A stretch of DNA of 64,000 nt, from positions 1,669,575 to 1,733,574 of the forward strand of contig NZ_LILB01000005.1 in NCBI RefSeq assembly GCF_001274945.1, given 5' to 3'. The notes beneath the pieces are model-generated. The model did no database searches, was not told the DNA's origin, and worked only from the letters and a program-made list of their open reading frames with translations. Of this stretch, positions 44,702 through 53,569 are shown piece by piece. Numbering within the stretch: the stretch's first letter is position 1; each line of letters starts with the position of its first letter. Both the position numbers and the translations under genes were made by a program. Source of the stretch: Viridibacillus arvi (GTDB lineage: Bacteria; Bacillota; Bacilli; Bacillales_A; Planococcaceae).

Positions 44702-45657
44702 TAAACACCTTCTTTAATAAGTGATTTTATCTCCTCGAAACGTGGCATTGCTGTAATCGCACCTGCTTTTGTAGCAGCCATTGCGCCTAATTGATTGGCA
44801 AAGAATACACAGTTGTAAGCATCTTCCATTGTTTTCGGTATTCCATATAAATGTGCATGTCGTAAAACACCTGCCATAAAGGCATCACCAGCACCAGTAG
44901 AATCCACACATGTAATAGGGATTGACGGTACATGTTTCACTTCACCATTCAATACGACATATGTGCCTTGCGCACCAACCGTAATCATTATAAAAGAAAT
45001 ATTGTATTTTGCTAACGCTACAATTCCCTCTTCTAGTGTTGTGGTTTCTGTTAAGAAGAGCAATTCTTCATCAGCCAACTTTAGCATATCCACACTTTGT
45101 AAAAATGTATTTATAGTATCATAACAAACTTTTTGGCTTTCCCAACGTAATGGGCGAATATTGGCATCCATCGCAAGTAATGCATTATGTTTTTTAGCTA
45201 ATGCTACTGCTGCACGAGTTGTTTCAAGTGCAGTCGGATGGAACATAGTATTTGAACAGATATTAAATATAGAAGCACGTTTAAATGCTTCTTCTTGTAA
45301 ATGCTCAGGCTCTACTTGTAAATCAGGTGTTTCATCAATATAATTCGTGAAAATGCGATCATTTCCTTCAGTTAGATGGACATGTACACCACTTACACGT
45401 TTTTCAGGGACAATTTTAGCATAATTCATGTTTACGCCCTCTTTGTCTAACTCATTACGGACGAATTCAGATGTTTCATCATCCCCTGTTATAGTGATTA
45501 ATGCAGAAGGCGCACCGATGCGACTAATTCCTGCAGCTACATTTACAGTAGCACCACCTAAAAACTTAGTAAACGACGTGTTAGTCATATCATTGGCAAT
45601 AAAATCTACAAACGCATCTCCATATACGAGAACGAATTCTTTTTTTGAGTCTAACAT
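44701..45657 (-). CDS. PfkB-family carbohydrate kinase
   Basis: A 318-residue ribokinase/fructokinase-like enzyme. FVLVYGDAFVDFIAND starts the Rossmann-like fold, FLGGATVNVAAGISRIGA is PfkB signature 1, and DSTGAGDAFMAGVLRH is signature 2 with the catalytic Asp. It would phosphorylate a sugar with ATP in the cytosol. The substrate (fructose, ribose or other) cannot be told. ATG 45657 follows GGAGGAGTTTGTGA. Operon with the phosphatase. Confidence 0.87.
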   Translation of the reverse strand: MLDSKKEFVLVYGDAFVDFIANDMTNTSFTKFLGGATVNVAAGISRIGAPSALITITGDDETSEFVRNELDKEGVNMNYAKIVPEKRVSGVHVHLTEGNDRIFTNYIDETPDLQVEPEHLQEEAFKRASIFNICSNTMFHPTALETTRAAVALAKKHNALLAMDANIRPLRWESQKVCYDTINTFLQSVDMLKLADEELLFLTETTTLEEGIVALAKYNISFIMITVGAQGTYVVLNGEVKHVPSIPITCVDSTGAGDAFMAGVLRHAHLYGIPKTMEDAYNCVFFANQLGAMAATKAGAITAMPRFEEIKSLIKEGV

Positions 45658-45862
45658 TCACAAACTCCTCCACAAAATATCTTACCCCTAGCGTACCATG
45701 AAATCACCCATCGAAAAAGTTTCTTTCCGTATTTTTCGACATTTTTCGTCAAATTAAGGAGAAGCTCCCTTTCAACCTTTAATTCGTCATAGGCACAAAC
45801 ACTTATAATCGGAAATTAACGCCTCTATTTGCTATACTTAAGCCGAAGGAGTTTGATAAAAA

Positions 45863-46426
45863 ATGATGATTACTGTAAGAAATGCTGAACTAGCTGACGG
45901 CAAATTTGTCGCACCACTTATTATTGAGGCAATAGGAGATATCGCAAATCGTATGACAGGGGAAACAGAACCTAAAGCTATCGAAAGCGAATTAATTACC
46001 TTATTTGAGCGCACAGATAACCGTCACTCATACCTCAATACATATGTTGCAGAACATAATGGTCAAGTAGTCGGTACTCTAGTAATTTATTCAGGCGATG
46101 CCGCACCGCAAATGGATGCCAACTTAGAAACATGGCTACAAGAAAAAGGTGCTGAAATACCAAAAGTGGATAAAGAAGCTCATGAAGACGAATATTACGT
46201 CGACACAATTTGCATCAATCCTGACTTCCGTGGTAAAGGAATTGGAACAATTCTTCTAGAATTCTCCGAACAACTAGCACGTGAAAAAGGTTATAAAAAA
46301 ATATCATTAAACGTAGAAACTCAAAAAGAAAAAGCGCGCAAACTATACGAACGTATGGGATACGTCGTCACAGAACCATGGACAATCATAGACGAACCAT
46401 TCCACCATATGGTTAAAACACTTTAA
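45863..46426 (+). CDS. GNAT-family N-acetyltransferase
   Basis: A 187-residue acetyltransferase. Motif A is VDTICINPDFRGKGIGTILLEFSEQLAREKGY (R/QxxGxG/A), followed by KKISLNVETQKEKARKLYERMGYVV. It has a longer N-terminal half (MTGETEPKAIESELITLFERTDNRHSYLNTYVAEHNGQVVG) than the GNAT at 25212. AAGGAG precedes the ATG. The stop codon overlaps the first bases of the structured repeat that follows. Confidence 0.86.
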   Translation: MMITVRNAELADGKFVAPLIIEAIGDIANRMTGETEPKAIESELITLFERTDNRHSYLNTYVAEHNGQVVGTLVIYSGDAAPQMDANLETWLQEKGAEIPKVDKEAHEDEYYVDTICINPDFRGKGIGTILLEFSEQLAREKGYKKISLNVETQKEKARKLYERMGYVVTEPWTIIDEPFHHMVKTL

Positions 46427-46544
46427 TGCTGAAGGCGCTCGTCCAGACTCGACTGGCGTTGGAGGGCTCGAACACAAGACGCTTTTTGTCTTGTGCCGAG
46501 AGACCGAAACGACCTAAGAGTCTAGCGCCTGAAGCTGGATACAC
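46423..46544 (+). repeat. structured intergenic repeat, copy 1
   Basis: A 122-bp unit running from TTAATGCTGAAG to GAAGCTGGATACAC. Nested pairings: GGCGCT/AGCGCC, AGACTC/GAGTCT, and an inner hairpin CACAAGAC-gcttttt-GTCTTGTG framed by CTCG/CGAG. It starts inside the stop codon of the upstream acetyltransferase gene. Similar GC-rich units ending GAAGCTGGA are, from memory, common between genes of Bacillus and Lysinibacillus relatives. Confidence 0.8.
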
Positions 46545-46662
46545 TTAATGCTGAAGCGGTCAGCTTAACCCCGACAAGCAAGGCTCGAATCAAAGTCGCT
46601 TTTTGACTTTGACCGAGAGACTGAAGTGACCTCGAGGGGCTGGCTGCTGAAGCTGGATAGCC
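46545..46662 (+). repeat. structured intergenic repeat, copy 2
   Basis: Direct tandem copy with the same frame sequences (TTAATGCTGAAG ... CCGAGAGAC ... GAAGCTGGATAG). The stems have changed together: inner TCAAAGTC-gcttttt-GACTTTGA, and an outer CCCC/GGGG plus GTCAGC/GCTGGC in place of the copy 1 stems. Compensatory change between copies supports a folded RNA or cruciform. Confidence 0.8.
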
Positions 46663-46748
46663 TAAATTATCGACTTTCTATTGTCTTTCAAGATGCCATA
46701 CAAATACAATTTGTATTCTTAAAATTTCCTTATCACTACAACTAAAAT

Positions 46749-46786
46749 AAAAACATGAGTTTCTTTAAAAGATGCTCATGTTTTTT
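46749..46786 (+). terminator. Rho-independent terminator
   Basis: AAAAACATGAG and CTCATGTTTTTT form a stem with a T tract, after the repeat pair. It probably ends the acetyltransferase transcript, which would then carry both repeats in its 3' end. Confidence 0.8.
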
Positions 46787-46895
46787 GTGTAAAAATTAAT
46801 ACTACATAGTAAACTTCCCTCTTCACAAATTCAAAAAAAATGTTATACTATCCTCTTGGTTGATTCTAATCTGGCCAATAATAGGAGTTGTTTAT

Positions 46896-47786
46896 ATGAA
46901 TAAAAATTTATTTTACTCACTATTAGTTGTACTTGCGGCTAGTAGTTACGGAATATTGTCCACTATTATAAAGGTAGCTATGCAACACGGATTTGATTCA
47001 GCTGAGGCAGTTACTAGCCAATATGTTGTTGGATTTTCACTAGCCTTGCTGCTCTTTATTTTTACACAACGTAAGTTACCTAGACTATCTAAAAAAAGTC
47101 TGATTATATTACTTTTAGCCGGAATTTTCACTGGTACGACAGGGATTGTTTACGGAAAATCTTTAAATTATTTACCTGCTTCTTTAGCAGTTGTTATGTT
47201 ATTCCAATTCACTTGGGTTGGCATGCTGATCGATTGTTTACTACATCGTCGCTTACCAAAGCGTGAGGAAGTCATTTCTCTTATTTTCCTCTTCGCGGGA
47301 ACAATTTTAGCAGCCGGGATTTTGGACGTTGATTTAAGCGGTATTGCTTGGCAAGGTTGGGTATTTGGTTTTGCTGCTGCAGTCAGCTTCTCTATTTTCA
47401 TCCAAATCAATTCAAGACCAACTGAAGAAATTTCAACAATTGCACGGATGTTGATTATGTCATTCTTTGCACTTGTTTTAATATCTATTTTCTTATCACC
47501 TGAAATTGTTTGGAATGGACAATTATTTGGTGCTGGACTTTGGAAATTCGGCTTACTACTTGGGGTATTTGGTATAATTTTACCGATTTTATTATTCACA
47601 ATCGCTGTCCCTAAAGTAGGTGGTGGTATGGCTTCTATTCTAAGTGCTATGGAACTACCTGTAGCAATTACCGTTTCGGTTGTTGTGCTACATGAATCTT
47701 TAACTTGGATACAAATTATAGGGATTATTCTAGTATTAATCGGTATGACTTTACCTACTCTATTGACAAGAAATAAAGCAATTTAG
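46896..47786 (+). CDS. DMT-family transporter (EamA domains)
   Basis: A 296-residue protein with ten helices in two EamA repeats. The first contains SYGILSTIIKVAMQHGFDSAEAVTSQYVVG, the second begins GWVFGFAAAVSFSIFIQIN and ends VVVLHESLTWIQIIGIILVLIGMTLP. It is a drug/metabolite exporter; the substrate is unknown. ATG 46896 (MNKNLFYSLLVVLAAS) has AGGAG 8 nt upstream; the longer frame from 46860 lacks a site. Confidence 0.85.
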   Translation: MNKNLFYSLLVVLAASSYGILSTIIKVAMQHGFDSAEAVTSQYVVGFSLALLLFIFTQRKLPRLSKKSLIILLLAGIFTGTTGIVYGKSLNYLPASLAVVMLFQFTWVGMLIDCLLHRRLPKREEVISLIFLFAGTILAAGILDVDLSGIAWQGWVFGFAAAVSFSIFIQINSRPTEEISTIARMLIMSFFALVLISIFLSPEIVWNGQLFGAGLWKFGLLLGVFGIILPILLFTIAVPKVGGGMASILSAMELPVAITVSVVVLHESLTWIQIIGIILVLIGMTLPTLLTRNKAI

Positions 47787-47867
47787 ACAAAACTTCACAC
47801 TTATTTTGCAAACTCTCTCTTCTTTTTTGGTACAATCAATCGTATTGAATAGAAGGGAGCTTTTTTT

Positions 47868-48626
47868 ATGCGCAAAATTGCACTAACAGCATTAGCATTA
47901 ATTTCAAGTGTTGCACTTGTAGCTTGTAATGACAATGAAGAAAAAAATACAGATAAAGTCGAAAAACAGGAGGTTAAAGCTGCTGTTCTTAAAGCTGATG
48001 TAACTGTTCCTAAAAAAGCTGAAGTCGGTGACAAAGTTGAATTTAAAGTAAAAGTAACAGAAGATGGAAAAGTTATAACAAATGCTTCAGAAGTAACGTT
48101 CGAAGTAGAAAATGCTGATACCCATTCAGATAAAATGTTAGAAACTAAAGTAAACAAAGATAATGACTATGTAGCTGAAATGACAGTTAAAGAAGCTGGT
48201 AATTATGAAATTACAGCACATGTAACAAATGGCGAGGGTCATGAAATGGTCGATGCAGATATGAAGGTTGCAGGAGAAGTTGCAAAAACTAAAGACAATG
48301 ATCACGATTCAACAGAAGCACATGAACATGCACATGGAGATACTACTGCTACTTTCTCTCAAACAACTGCTAAAAAAGGTGAGAACACTAATTTTAGTGT
48401 CACTATACAGCATGACGGTAAAGCACTGACAGATGCAAGAGTTCGTTTCCAAATTACTAATAATGCTACTGAAGAAGCAGGATGGTTAACTCTAAAGGAA
48501 AAAGCAGACGGTACTTACGAAGTCAAAAATACATTCAATGATGCAGGTACTTATAAAGTGACTCTGCATGTTGAAAAAGGCAAAGAGCTTCATTTCCATG
48601 AAGAAAAAACATTTACAGTGAAATAA
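47868..48626 (+). CDS. lipoprotein with two YtkA/FixH-like domains
   Basis: A 252-residue lipoprotein. The signal peptide ends in the lipobox LVAC (ALISSVALVACNDN), so the mature protein is anchored outside at Cys. Two similar Ig-like domains follow (about 38-140 and 160-252: KADVTVPKKAEVGDKVEFKVKV and ATFSQTTAKKGENTNFSVTIQHDGK), each resembling the YtkA/FixH family. They are joined by a His-rich linker (DHDSTEAHEHAHGDT) that could bind copper or zinc. It ends in ELHFHEEKTFTVK. Role unknown; a metal-related role is inferred from the histidines. Confidence 0.8.
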   Translation: MRKIALTALALISSVALVACNDNEEKNTDKVEKQEVKAAVLKADVTVPKKAEVGDKVEFKVKVTEDGKVITNASEVTFEVENADTHSDKMLETKVNKDNDYVAEMTVKEAGNYEITAHVTNGEGHEMVDADMKVAGEVAKTKDNDHDSTEAHEHAHGDTTATFSQTTAKKGENTNFSVTIQHDGKALTDARVRFQITNNATEEAGWLTLKEKADGTYEVKNTFNDAGTYKVTLHVEKGKELHFHEEKTFTVK

Positions 48627-48635
48627 AAGTACAAG

Positions 48636-48683
48636 TCCCATGAGTTAATTACAATGGATAGATGTGGCTCATGGGATTTTTTT
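48636..48683. terminator. terminator between lipoprotein and lanC genes
   Basis: TCCCATGAG and CTCATGGGA pair, with seven T following on the plus strand. The lipoprotein gene and lanC converge here, and no other hairpin is seen past the lanC stop. Confidence 0.78.
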
Positions 48684-48765
48684 ACACCCTTACATTTATC
48701 TAATATATTCATTTTCACTATCATTTAATAATCAATCATAGTTAGTATATTTCTACAGGTAAATA

Positions 48766-49989
48766 TTAACGTTTCAAAAAAATCCAATCTATATCAAATC
48801 GTTTATTGTTCATAAGACTCAATAAAACCAAATATACGCTAATAGCTCCGTCTACTATACCAGTTTCATATTTTAAGTATGTTAAATCCGAAGTACAATC
48901 TGGAAAATGATTTGCATTATCCCAGTTTACATTATCAATGAGACAATCTAATAGCACGTTAATATGAGTTATAAATTCATCTTCTTTACTATCTTTATAT
49001 AGTAAAAACGCTTCATACATAATCCCAGCAATTCCATGGCAAAAAATTGTCGATGTCCTTTTACTTGTGATTCTAAATGCCTTTAGAAATGCCAAATAAT
49101 TATTTATATAAAAATTCTTCATCTCAAAATTTTCTGTAGCTTCTGCTGCTAAAATTAATGATCTATTAACACCAGTCAGTCCATAACACCAAGATGAGTT
49201 AATCGATACATTATATTGATTATTGTGGGTGAAAGGTAAACGCTCGGGAAACGTCGTAACACCCATTGTGACAAATGAATGATCTTCGAAAAAAGAAATT
49301 AACTTTAATATTGTAAGATCTAAATCCTCTACCTCTATCAACTCTAATTTTGCTATAGACAAAATAGAAAGTATTCCAGATAAACCATGAGCAGTTCCTA
49401 GATTTACATAATCAGAACTTTTTGATGGTAAACAAGATGCTTTTTTCATCTCCGAATTTGCATATGCAATTACTTTAACAATTAATTTATTGATCAGTGT
49501 TGCAAAATTTTTATGATTTTTAAAGTGCAGCATGTACCTAATAATACCCACTATACCCGAGAAAATATCGTATTTAGATTCATTTGAAAGATGCTGATTA
49601 CCATCAAAATTCTTTAATAGCGCTACACTTCGAAATTCTATTAAATCATTTAATGATGTTAAATATTTGTTATACCCGCCCTCACTAGACATAGTTAAAA
49701 CAGAAGCTCCTAGTCCACAGAGTCCTTGAAATAAAGAGATATCTAAATGATTAAGTTCCATTTTACTGTTCAGTTTCTCTAAATGTCCATGTGCTAATAT
49801 ATCCCACTCGCCGGAAGGGTCTAATTTATGTAAACTGGAAAACAACACGCATAGACCTGGTACTCCATAACTTAAAGTATGCTCAATACTAGAATCAAAC
49901 TCGATATCTGATTGTTGTTTTGCAAAATTGATAACATCCTTTTCAAACAGCGTTGTACATTTTTCTCTCAGTTCTAAGATTTGTATCAA
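48766..49989 (-). CDS. class I lanthipeptide cyclase LanC
   Basis: A 407-residue cyclase that would join Cys thiols to dehydrated Ser/Thr in the precursor. The alpha-toroid repeats show the LanC GxxG-type motifs (SYGVPGLCVLF, LFQGLCGLGASVL, SGIVGIIRYML, GTAHGLSGILSIL, ETGIVDGAISVYLVLLSL). All three zinc ligands are present: Cys in SSWCYGLTGVNRSL (about residue 270) and Cys-His in TIFCHGIAGIMYEA (about residue 317). Length is normal. The start is TTG 49989 with AAAGGAGGGG 6 nt upstream. It follows lanB in the same direction after 187 bp. Confidence 0.92.
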   Translation of the reverse strand: MIQILELREKCTTLFEKDVINFAKQQSDIEFDSSIEHTLSYGVPGLCVLFSSLHKLDPSGEWDILAHGHLEKLNSKMELNHLDISLFQGLCGLGASVLTMSSEGGYNKYLTSLNDLIEFRSVALLKNFDGNQHLSNESKYDIFSGIVGIIRYMLHFKNHKNFATLINKLIVKVIAYANSEMKKASCLPSKSSDYVNLGTAHGLSGILSILSIAKLELIEVEDLDLTILKLISFFEDHSFVTMGVTTFPERLPFTHNNQYNVSINSSWCYGLTGVNRSLILAAEATENFEMKNFYINNYLAFLKAFRITSKRTSTIFCHGIAGIMYEAFLLYKDSKEDEFITHINVLLDCLIDNVNWDNANHFPDCTSDLTYLKYETGIVDGAISVYLVLLSLMNNKRFDIDWIFLKR

Positions 49990-50075
49990 TAATGTCCCCT
50001 CCTTTATTCTGTATAAAAAAGTAAAAAACTATTGAATATCACTTGATAGATTAAAGGTATTCGTAGACTAATAAA

Positions 50076-50132
50076 AGAGATACTTTTTGTTAAATGAAAG
50101 TGAGAACAAACATTTATTCGAAAAGTATCTCT
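50076..50132 (-). other. hairpin between lanB and lanC
   Basis: AGAGATACTTTTTG and CGAAAAGTATCTCT pair with one mismatch around a loop of about 29 nt. It lies between lanB and lanC; it may slow or terminate transcription or protect an RNA end. Confidence 0.55.
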
Positions 50133-50176
50133 CATGTAAGCACATCATATTTAGTGTTAATAGTAAAAGCAATTTA

Positions 50177-53100
50177 TTAGTTTTTTTCTAAAGCTTGTAA
50201 TAAACAATACATCAGTTTATGTTCTTTCTCTCTATCAATAACCATTAATCTATTTACATTCATGTGAACCAAAGATAACACAATGTCATCCATATACTCA
50301 TATCTATCTTTATTTGTTTTTGTTTCTATTTCTGTATATAATTCTCGTAATATAGTGACTCGTACATCTAAAATCCCTTTTAGTTCCCCTTCACTCTCAT
50401 TCATCAAATTTTTATCCATGTCATGCGTAAGTCTTTTTAAAATTTTCTTACTTAAACCGTGGTTTTTTATATATTTATTTATAAGATTTATTTGTTCACT
50501 TTTATCAATACCCATATCACGTAATAGTCTATAAATAGAATGTGAAATTATTTTTTCTATTGATTCTTTTGTTTTTTCTTTATAATTCAATAAATCTATA
50601 CTAACTTGACTATCAAGGAAAAAATATGAATGAATAATCTCCCCTAACTCTGGTCCACCGTATCTGCTATATTCAGGATAATAGGTATCTATTGTTATAT
50701 CTGATAGAACATTTGAATCCGTTAATTTCTTTGTTAAATTAATCATATAATCAAATACAAAAGCTAATTGAGACTGATCCACCTTTATTCTAAGTCTAAT
50801 ATGGGGATATACATCTTCATACCTCACGTAGAAGAAGGAATTTATTTTTTTCTCTTTTAACAAATCACTCATAGATGTTCCAATAATATCTGTTAAAAAA
50901 TTATCTTGATTGTTACTTTTTATATACAACTTATAATATATCCATCCATCACCAGGAACTATTTTTCTTTTTGCGATTTCATTATTCTTAGGAACCATAT
51001 ATTCTTTTTTTATACTGCTATTATTTAAAATGGTAACTGTAACCTCTTCTTTATAAATCCCATTACTCATGATTTCTTGATTAATGCCATAGTCCAATTC
51101 AATAAATTGTAGTTTTCTATTCTTCAAAAATTCTTTTTTTAGAATTTCTAAATGCAGATCATTGTTTAGATTAAAAGTTATTGTAGAATCCAACTGCTTC
51201 ATCTCTATAATATTTGGCACGTTATAAGTATTTCTCCAAGTTTTAATGGAAAGAATCCATTCTTTTAATGTGAAAGTATCTTCTAAATTAAGAATAAATT
51301 TATCTATATTCCAATGTCTCTTAGATAAAATGATATCTTTATACCTTATTCTAGGTGTATATGGATTCTTATTATAAAAGAAATAAAAAAAGGTTTGGAA
51401 TGGAAATTTTCCTTCTTTTTCAACATCTAATAAAAATCTATATATATTAGGAAAGTAATTATTTCCGTGTAGCATATCTGTCGTTTTAGGAATTATTAAT
51501 TTCCCCGTATTTTTATTTTTCAAGTAAAAATGCCCATTATTATTAACGCCACATAAAATTGCATTAATATCTATTTGTTCTTTACAATTTGAAGAACTAC
51601 TCATTATGGGGATTTCGTAATCTCTAATATTGATCGTCGTGCTAATATTTGATGCACGTCCATAAACACTTTGGCATGACAATTCAGCTATAGAATAATC
51701 TGGTCCGTATAATTCTTTTTCAAAAATACCGATTTCTTTATAACCATCCTGATATCTATCATTTAAAGTATAAGCAAATCTACCGATTAATTGTCCAGCA
51801 GAGTCAGTCATTATATCATTATTAACATTCAAATAAAAACCGGTCTCATTTTGCACAATAGTAAACAACATATCAAACGATTCATTTAAGTTTTCATCTT
51901 TTATTGTATGATTTTTCTTATACTTATTTAGTTGTTCATCTGTGATTACAATTTCTTCGCTTCCATTAAACAAAGCTTCAGAAATTAACGCTTCTATATA
52001 TTTTAGTGCTTCATTATGAATTTGCTCGTTATTGTGAATTTCCCCCACTCTCCCTTGAGGAAATTCATAATTTTTAGGCGACCCAAATTCTAATGAATAC
52101 AACAATTCAATTACATTAACCTCTGAATTATATCCATATTTTTCGATAAACTCTTTTCTATACGATTTTAAATTAGTAGAACCAAAAAAATTCACTAAAA
52201 ACAATCTTAAAATTTCAATAGATTTGTAAATACTAGCCTTTATTTCTTTTGGTAAGTACGCTTCTTCAGAAGATTTTAGATCAATATGTAAAAAGTCCTT
52301 AGATTCATAAATCTCATTCATACTTCTTTTAATTTTATCTAATAAGAGAATTCCAATATCTTCTCCTAACTGAACTTCTGAATAGGATTTAATCAGTTCT
52401 TTTATGTCAAAAAGTTTTATATAGAACGGATGATCGATTAAATCCATATTTTGAAATAAAACAAGTAAATCATCTAAATGATTAATGCTAGTTAGTTGTG
52501 GCCGAAGATTACTTTGAAGAATTTCTAGAGAAATAATCTCTTTTATATAAGAAGAGAACTCCTCTCTTTGTATATCAGGATATAGTTCCTCTAATTTTGA
52601 TACTAATTTTGTAATAGATATATGTTCTGTAGTAAATTCCCTTATCTCTTGCAGAACTGTTGTGTTTTTTACAGAAAACTCGAAAGCTCCCTTTTGCTCT
52701 TTATATGTATTAAATTGCCCATACATTGCTCTATATGGGAAAACGATTCTATTACCCTCTTCTAATACTAATTTAGAAAATTTCACCGTAATATACGCCC
52801 ATAGTTCTTCTTGTTGTTCGATTTTTTTTATTACCCCTAATAACCACATAGAGTCTACTCTAATTCTTTTTTCAAATTCCTTTTTATATTGTTTATCTAT
52901 CTCTTTTGAATCCGTCGCAAAATACACTTCTTGTATTCCTGAAAATAATCCAAAAGGAGTTGCCCGTGTAGAAATTCTAGATAAATATTTATACAAAGTG
53001 GCTATAATATTATTCTTTTTTTTGTTATTTTTGTTTGAATACTGTTCTAATTCAATAATAAATTGAGGATTAGCAAAATATATTGCTTCTTTGATGGCAG

Positions 53101-53230
53101 AATTCCCTAATACGAAACTAATAATTTCCTCTGGATTTGTTTCTTCTAATAAATTTTCTAAAAAGAAGGAAAGGGGTAAAAGTGGGCTTCTTAATACAGA
53201 AATATCTAAAACATTCCATTTATTATTCAT
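50177..53230 (-). CDS. class I lanthipeptide dehydratase LanB (full length)
   Basis: About 1017 residues, the size of NisB. The N-terminal glutamylation domain starts VLRSPLLPLSFFLENLL and includes YLSRISTRATPFGLFSGIQEV, a strong LanB motif (R.S.R.TPFGLF.G). The C-terminal elimination domain (about 770-1017) includes FFYVRYEDVYPHIRLRIKV, DTYYPEYSRYGGPELGEIIHSYF (RYGG Arg) and SLVHMNVNRLMVIDREKEHK (His of HMxxNR), the residues needed for glutamate elimination in NisB. It uses Glu-tRNA to dehydrate Ser/Thr of the precursor. ATG 53230 has AGAGG 8 nt upstream. Codon usage is strongly AT-rich. Confidence 0.93.
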   Translation of the reverse strand: MNNKWNVLDISVLRSPLLPLSFFLENLLEETNPEEIISFVLGNSAIKEAIYFANPQFIIELEQYSNKNNKKKNNIIATLYKYLSRISTRATPFGLFSGIQEVYFATDSKEIDKQYKKEFEKRIRVDSMWLLGVIKKIEQQEELWAYITVKFSKLVLEEGNRIVFPYRAMYGQFNTYKEQKGAFEFSVKNTTVLQEIREFTTEHISITKLVSKLEELYPDIQREEFSSYIKEIISLEILQSNLRPQLTSINHLDDLLVLFQNMDLIDHPFYIKLFDIKELIKSYSEVQLGEDIGILLLDKIKRSMNEIYESKDFLHIDLKSSEEAYLPKEIKASIYKSIEILRLFLVNFFGSTNLKSYRKEFIEKYGYNSEVNVIELLYSLEFGSPKNYEFPQGRVGEIHNNEQIHNEALKYIEALISEALFNGSEEIVITDEQLNKYKKNHTIKDENLNESFDMLFTIVQNETGFYLNVNNDIMTDSAGQLIGRFAYTLNDRYQDGYKEIGIFEKELYGPDYSIAELSCQSVYGRASNISTTINIRDYEIPIMSSSSNCKEQIDINAILCGVNNNGHFYLKNKNTGKLIIPKTTDMLHGNNYFPNIYRFLLDVEKEGKFPFQTFFYFFYNKNPYTPRIRYKDIILSKRHWNIDKFILNLEDTFTLKEWILSIKTWRNTYNVPNIIEMKQLDSTITFNLNNDLHLEILKKEFLKNRKLQFIELDYGINQEIMSNGIYKEEVTVTILNNSSIKKEYMVPKNNEIAKRKIVPGDGWIYYKLYIKSNNQDNFLTDIIGTSMSDLLKEKKINSFFYVRYEDVYPHIRLRIKVDQSQLAFVFDYMINLTKKLTDSNVLSDITIDTYYPEYSRYGGPELGEIIHSYFFLDSQVSIDLLNYKEKTKESIEKIISHSIYRLLRDMGIDKSEQINLINKYIKNHGLSKKILKRLTHDMDKNLMNESEGELKGILDVRVTILRELYTEIETKTNKDRYEYMDDIVLSLVHMNVNRLMVIDREKEHKLMYCLLQALEKN

Positions 53231-53294
53231 ATATAAACCTCTCAATATACATTTTATATCTCTCTTATTTATTACATCTTTTCATACTTAAAAT

Positions 53295-53326
53295 GCGATG
53301 AAGGAAAGTTTCATTTCCTTCATCGC
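53295..53326 (-). terminator. hairpin attenuator between lanA and lanB
   Basis: GCGATGAAGGAAA and TTTCCTTCATCGC form a perfect 13-bp stem with a 6-nt loop, followed on the minus strand by ATTTTAAG, a modest T tract. A partial terminator here would make lanA transcript more abundant than lanB and lanC, as known in other lanthipeptide operons. Confidence 0.75.
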
Positions 53327-53342
53327 AAATTTGGACCCTATT

Positions 53343-53516
53343 CTAAATAGATATAGGACAAGGCGGAATAAATGAACAACCAGCCTGTTTAGTACTAGGC
53401 AGTGCTTGTGGCTGGTATTGTCCTTGTTGGGATTTCCCGTTTACATGCATTTCCTCGCGATGTTTAGAAGTTTCTAAAGATACTTTTAAATCTAAATCAA
53501 ACATTTGATTCTTCAT
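53343..53516 (-). CDS. putative class I lanthipeptide precursor LanA
   Basis: A 57-residue peptide gene directly upstream of lanB. The leader begins MKNQMFDLDLKVSLETSKHR; FDLDL is the class I FNLD-type box recognised by LanB and LanC. The last 17 residues are STKQAGCSFIPPCPISI: two Cys (47, 53) and Ser/Thr at 41, 42, 48 and 56 that could form two thioether rings. GQYQPQ just before the core resembles the PQ end of the subtilin leader, so cleavage after residue 37 is a guess. ATG 53516 follows GGGGAGG at good spacing, and a good promoter lies upstream. It resembles no lanthipeptide I know. Confidence 0.88.
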   Translation of the reverse strand: MKNQMFDLDLKVSLETSKHREEMHVNGKSQQGQYQPQALPSTKQAGCSFIPPCPISI

Positions 53517-53569
53517 ATTTTTCCTCCCCTTTCCAAACCAACTCCATATATTACAAGTTGATTTAATAT

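Noticed and set aside
47168..47599. 143-codon minus-strand frame
   Set aside because: Antisense to the EamA transporter gene, with no start signal.
52662..53066. 134-codon plus-strand frame inside the lanB region
   Set aside because: Antisense to the LanB N-terminal domain; the TPFGLF motif fixes the coding strand.
53246..53342. A second lanthipeptide precursor between lanA and lanB
   Set aside because: The gap holds only the attenuator hairpin and the lanB ribosome-binding site; no frame with leader box or Cys is present.
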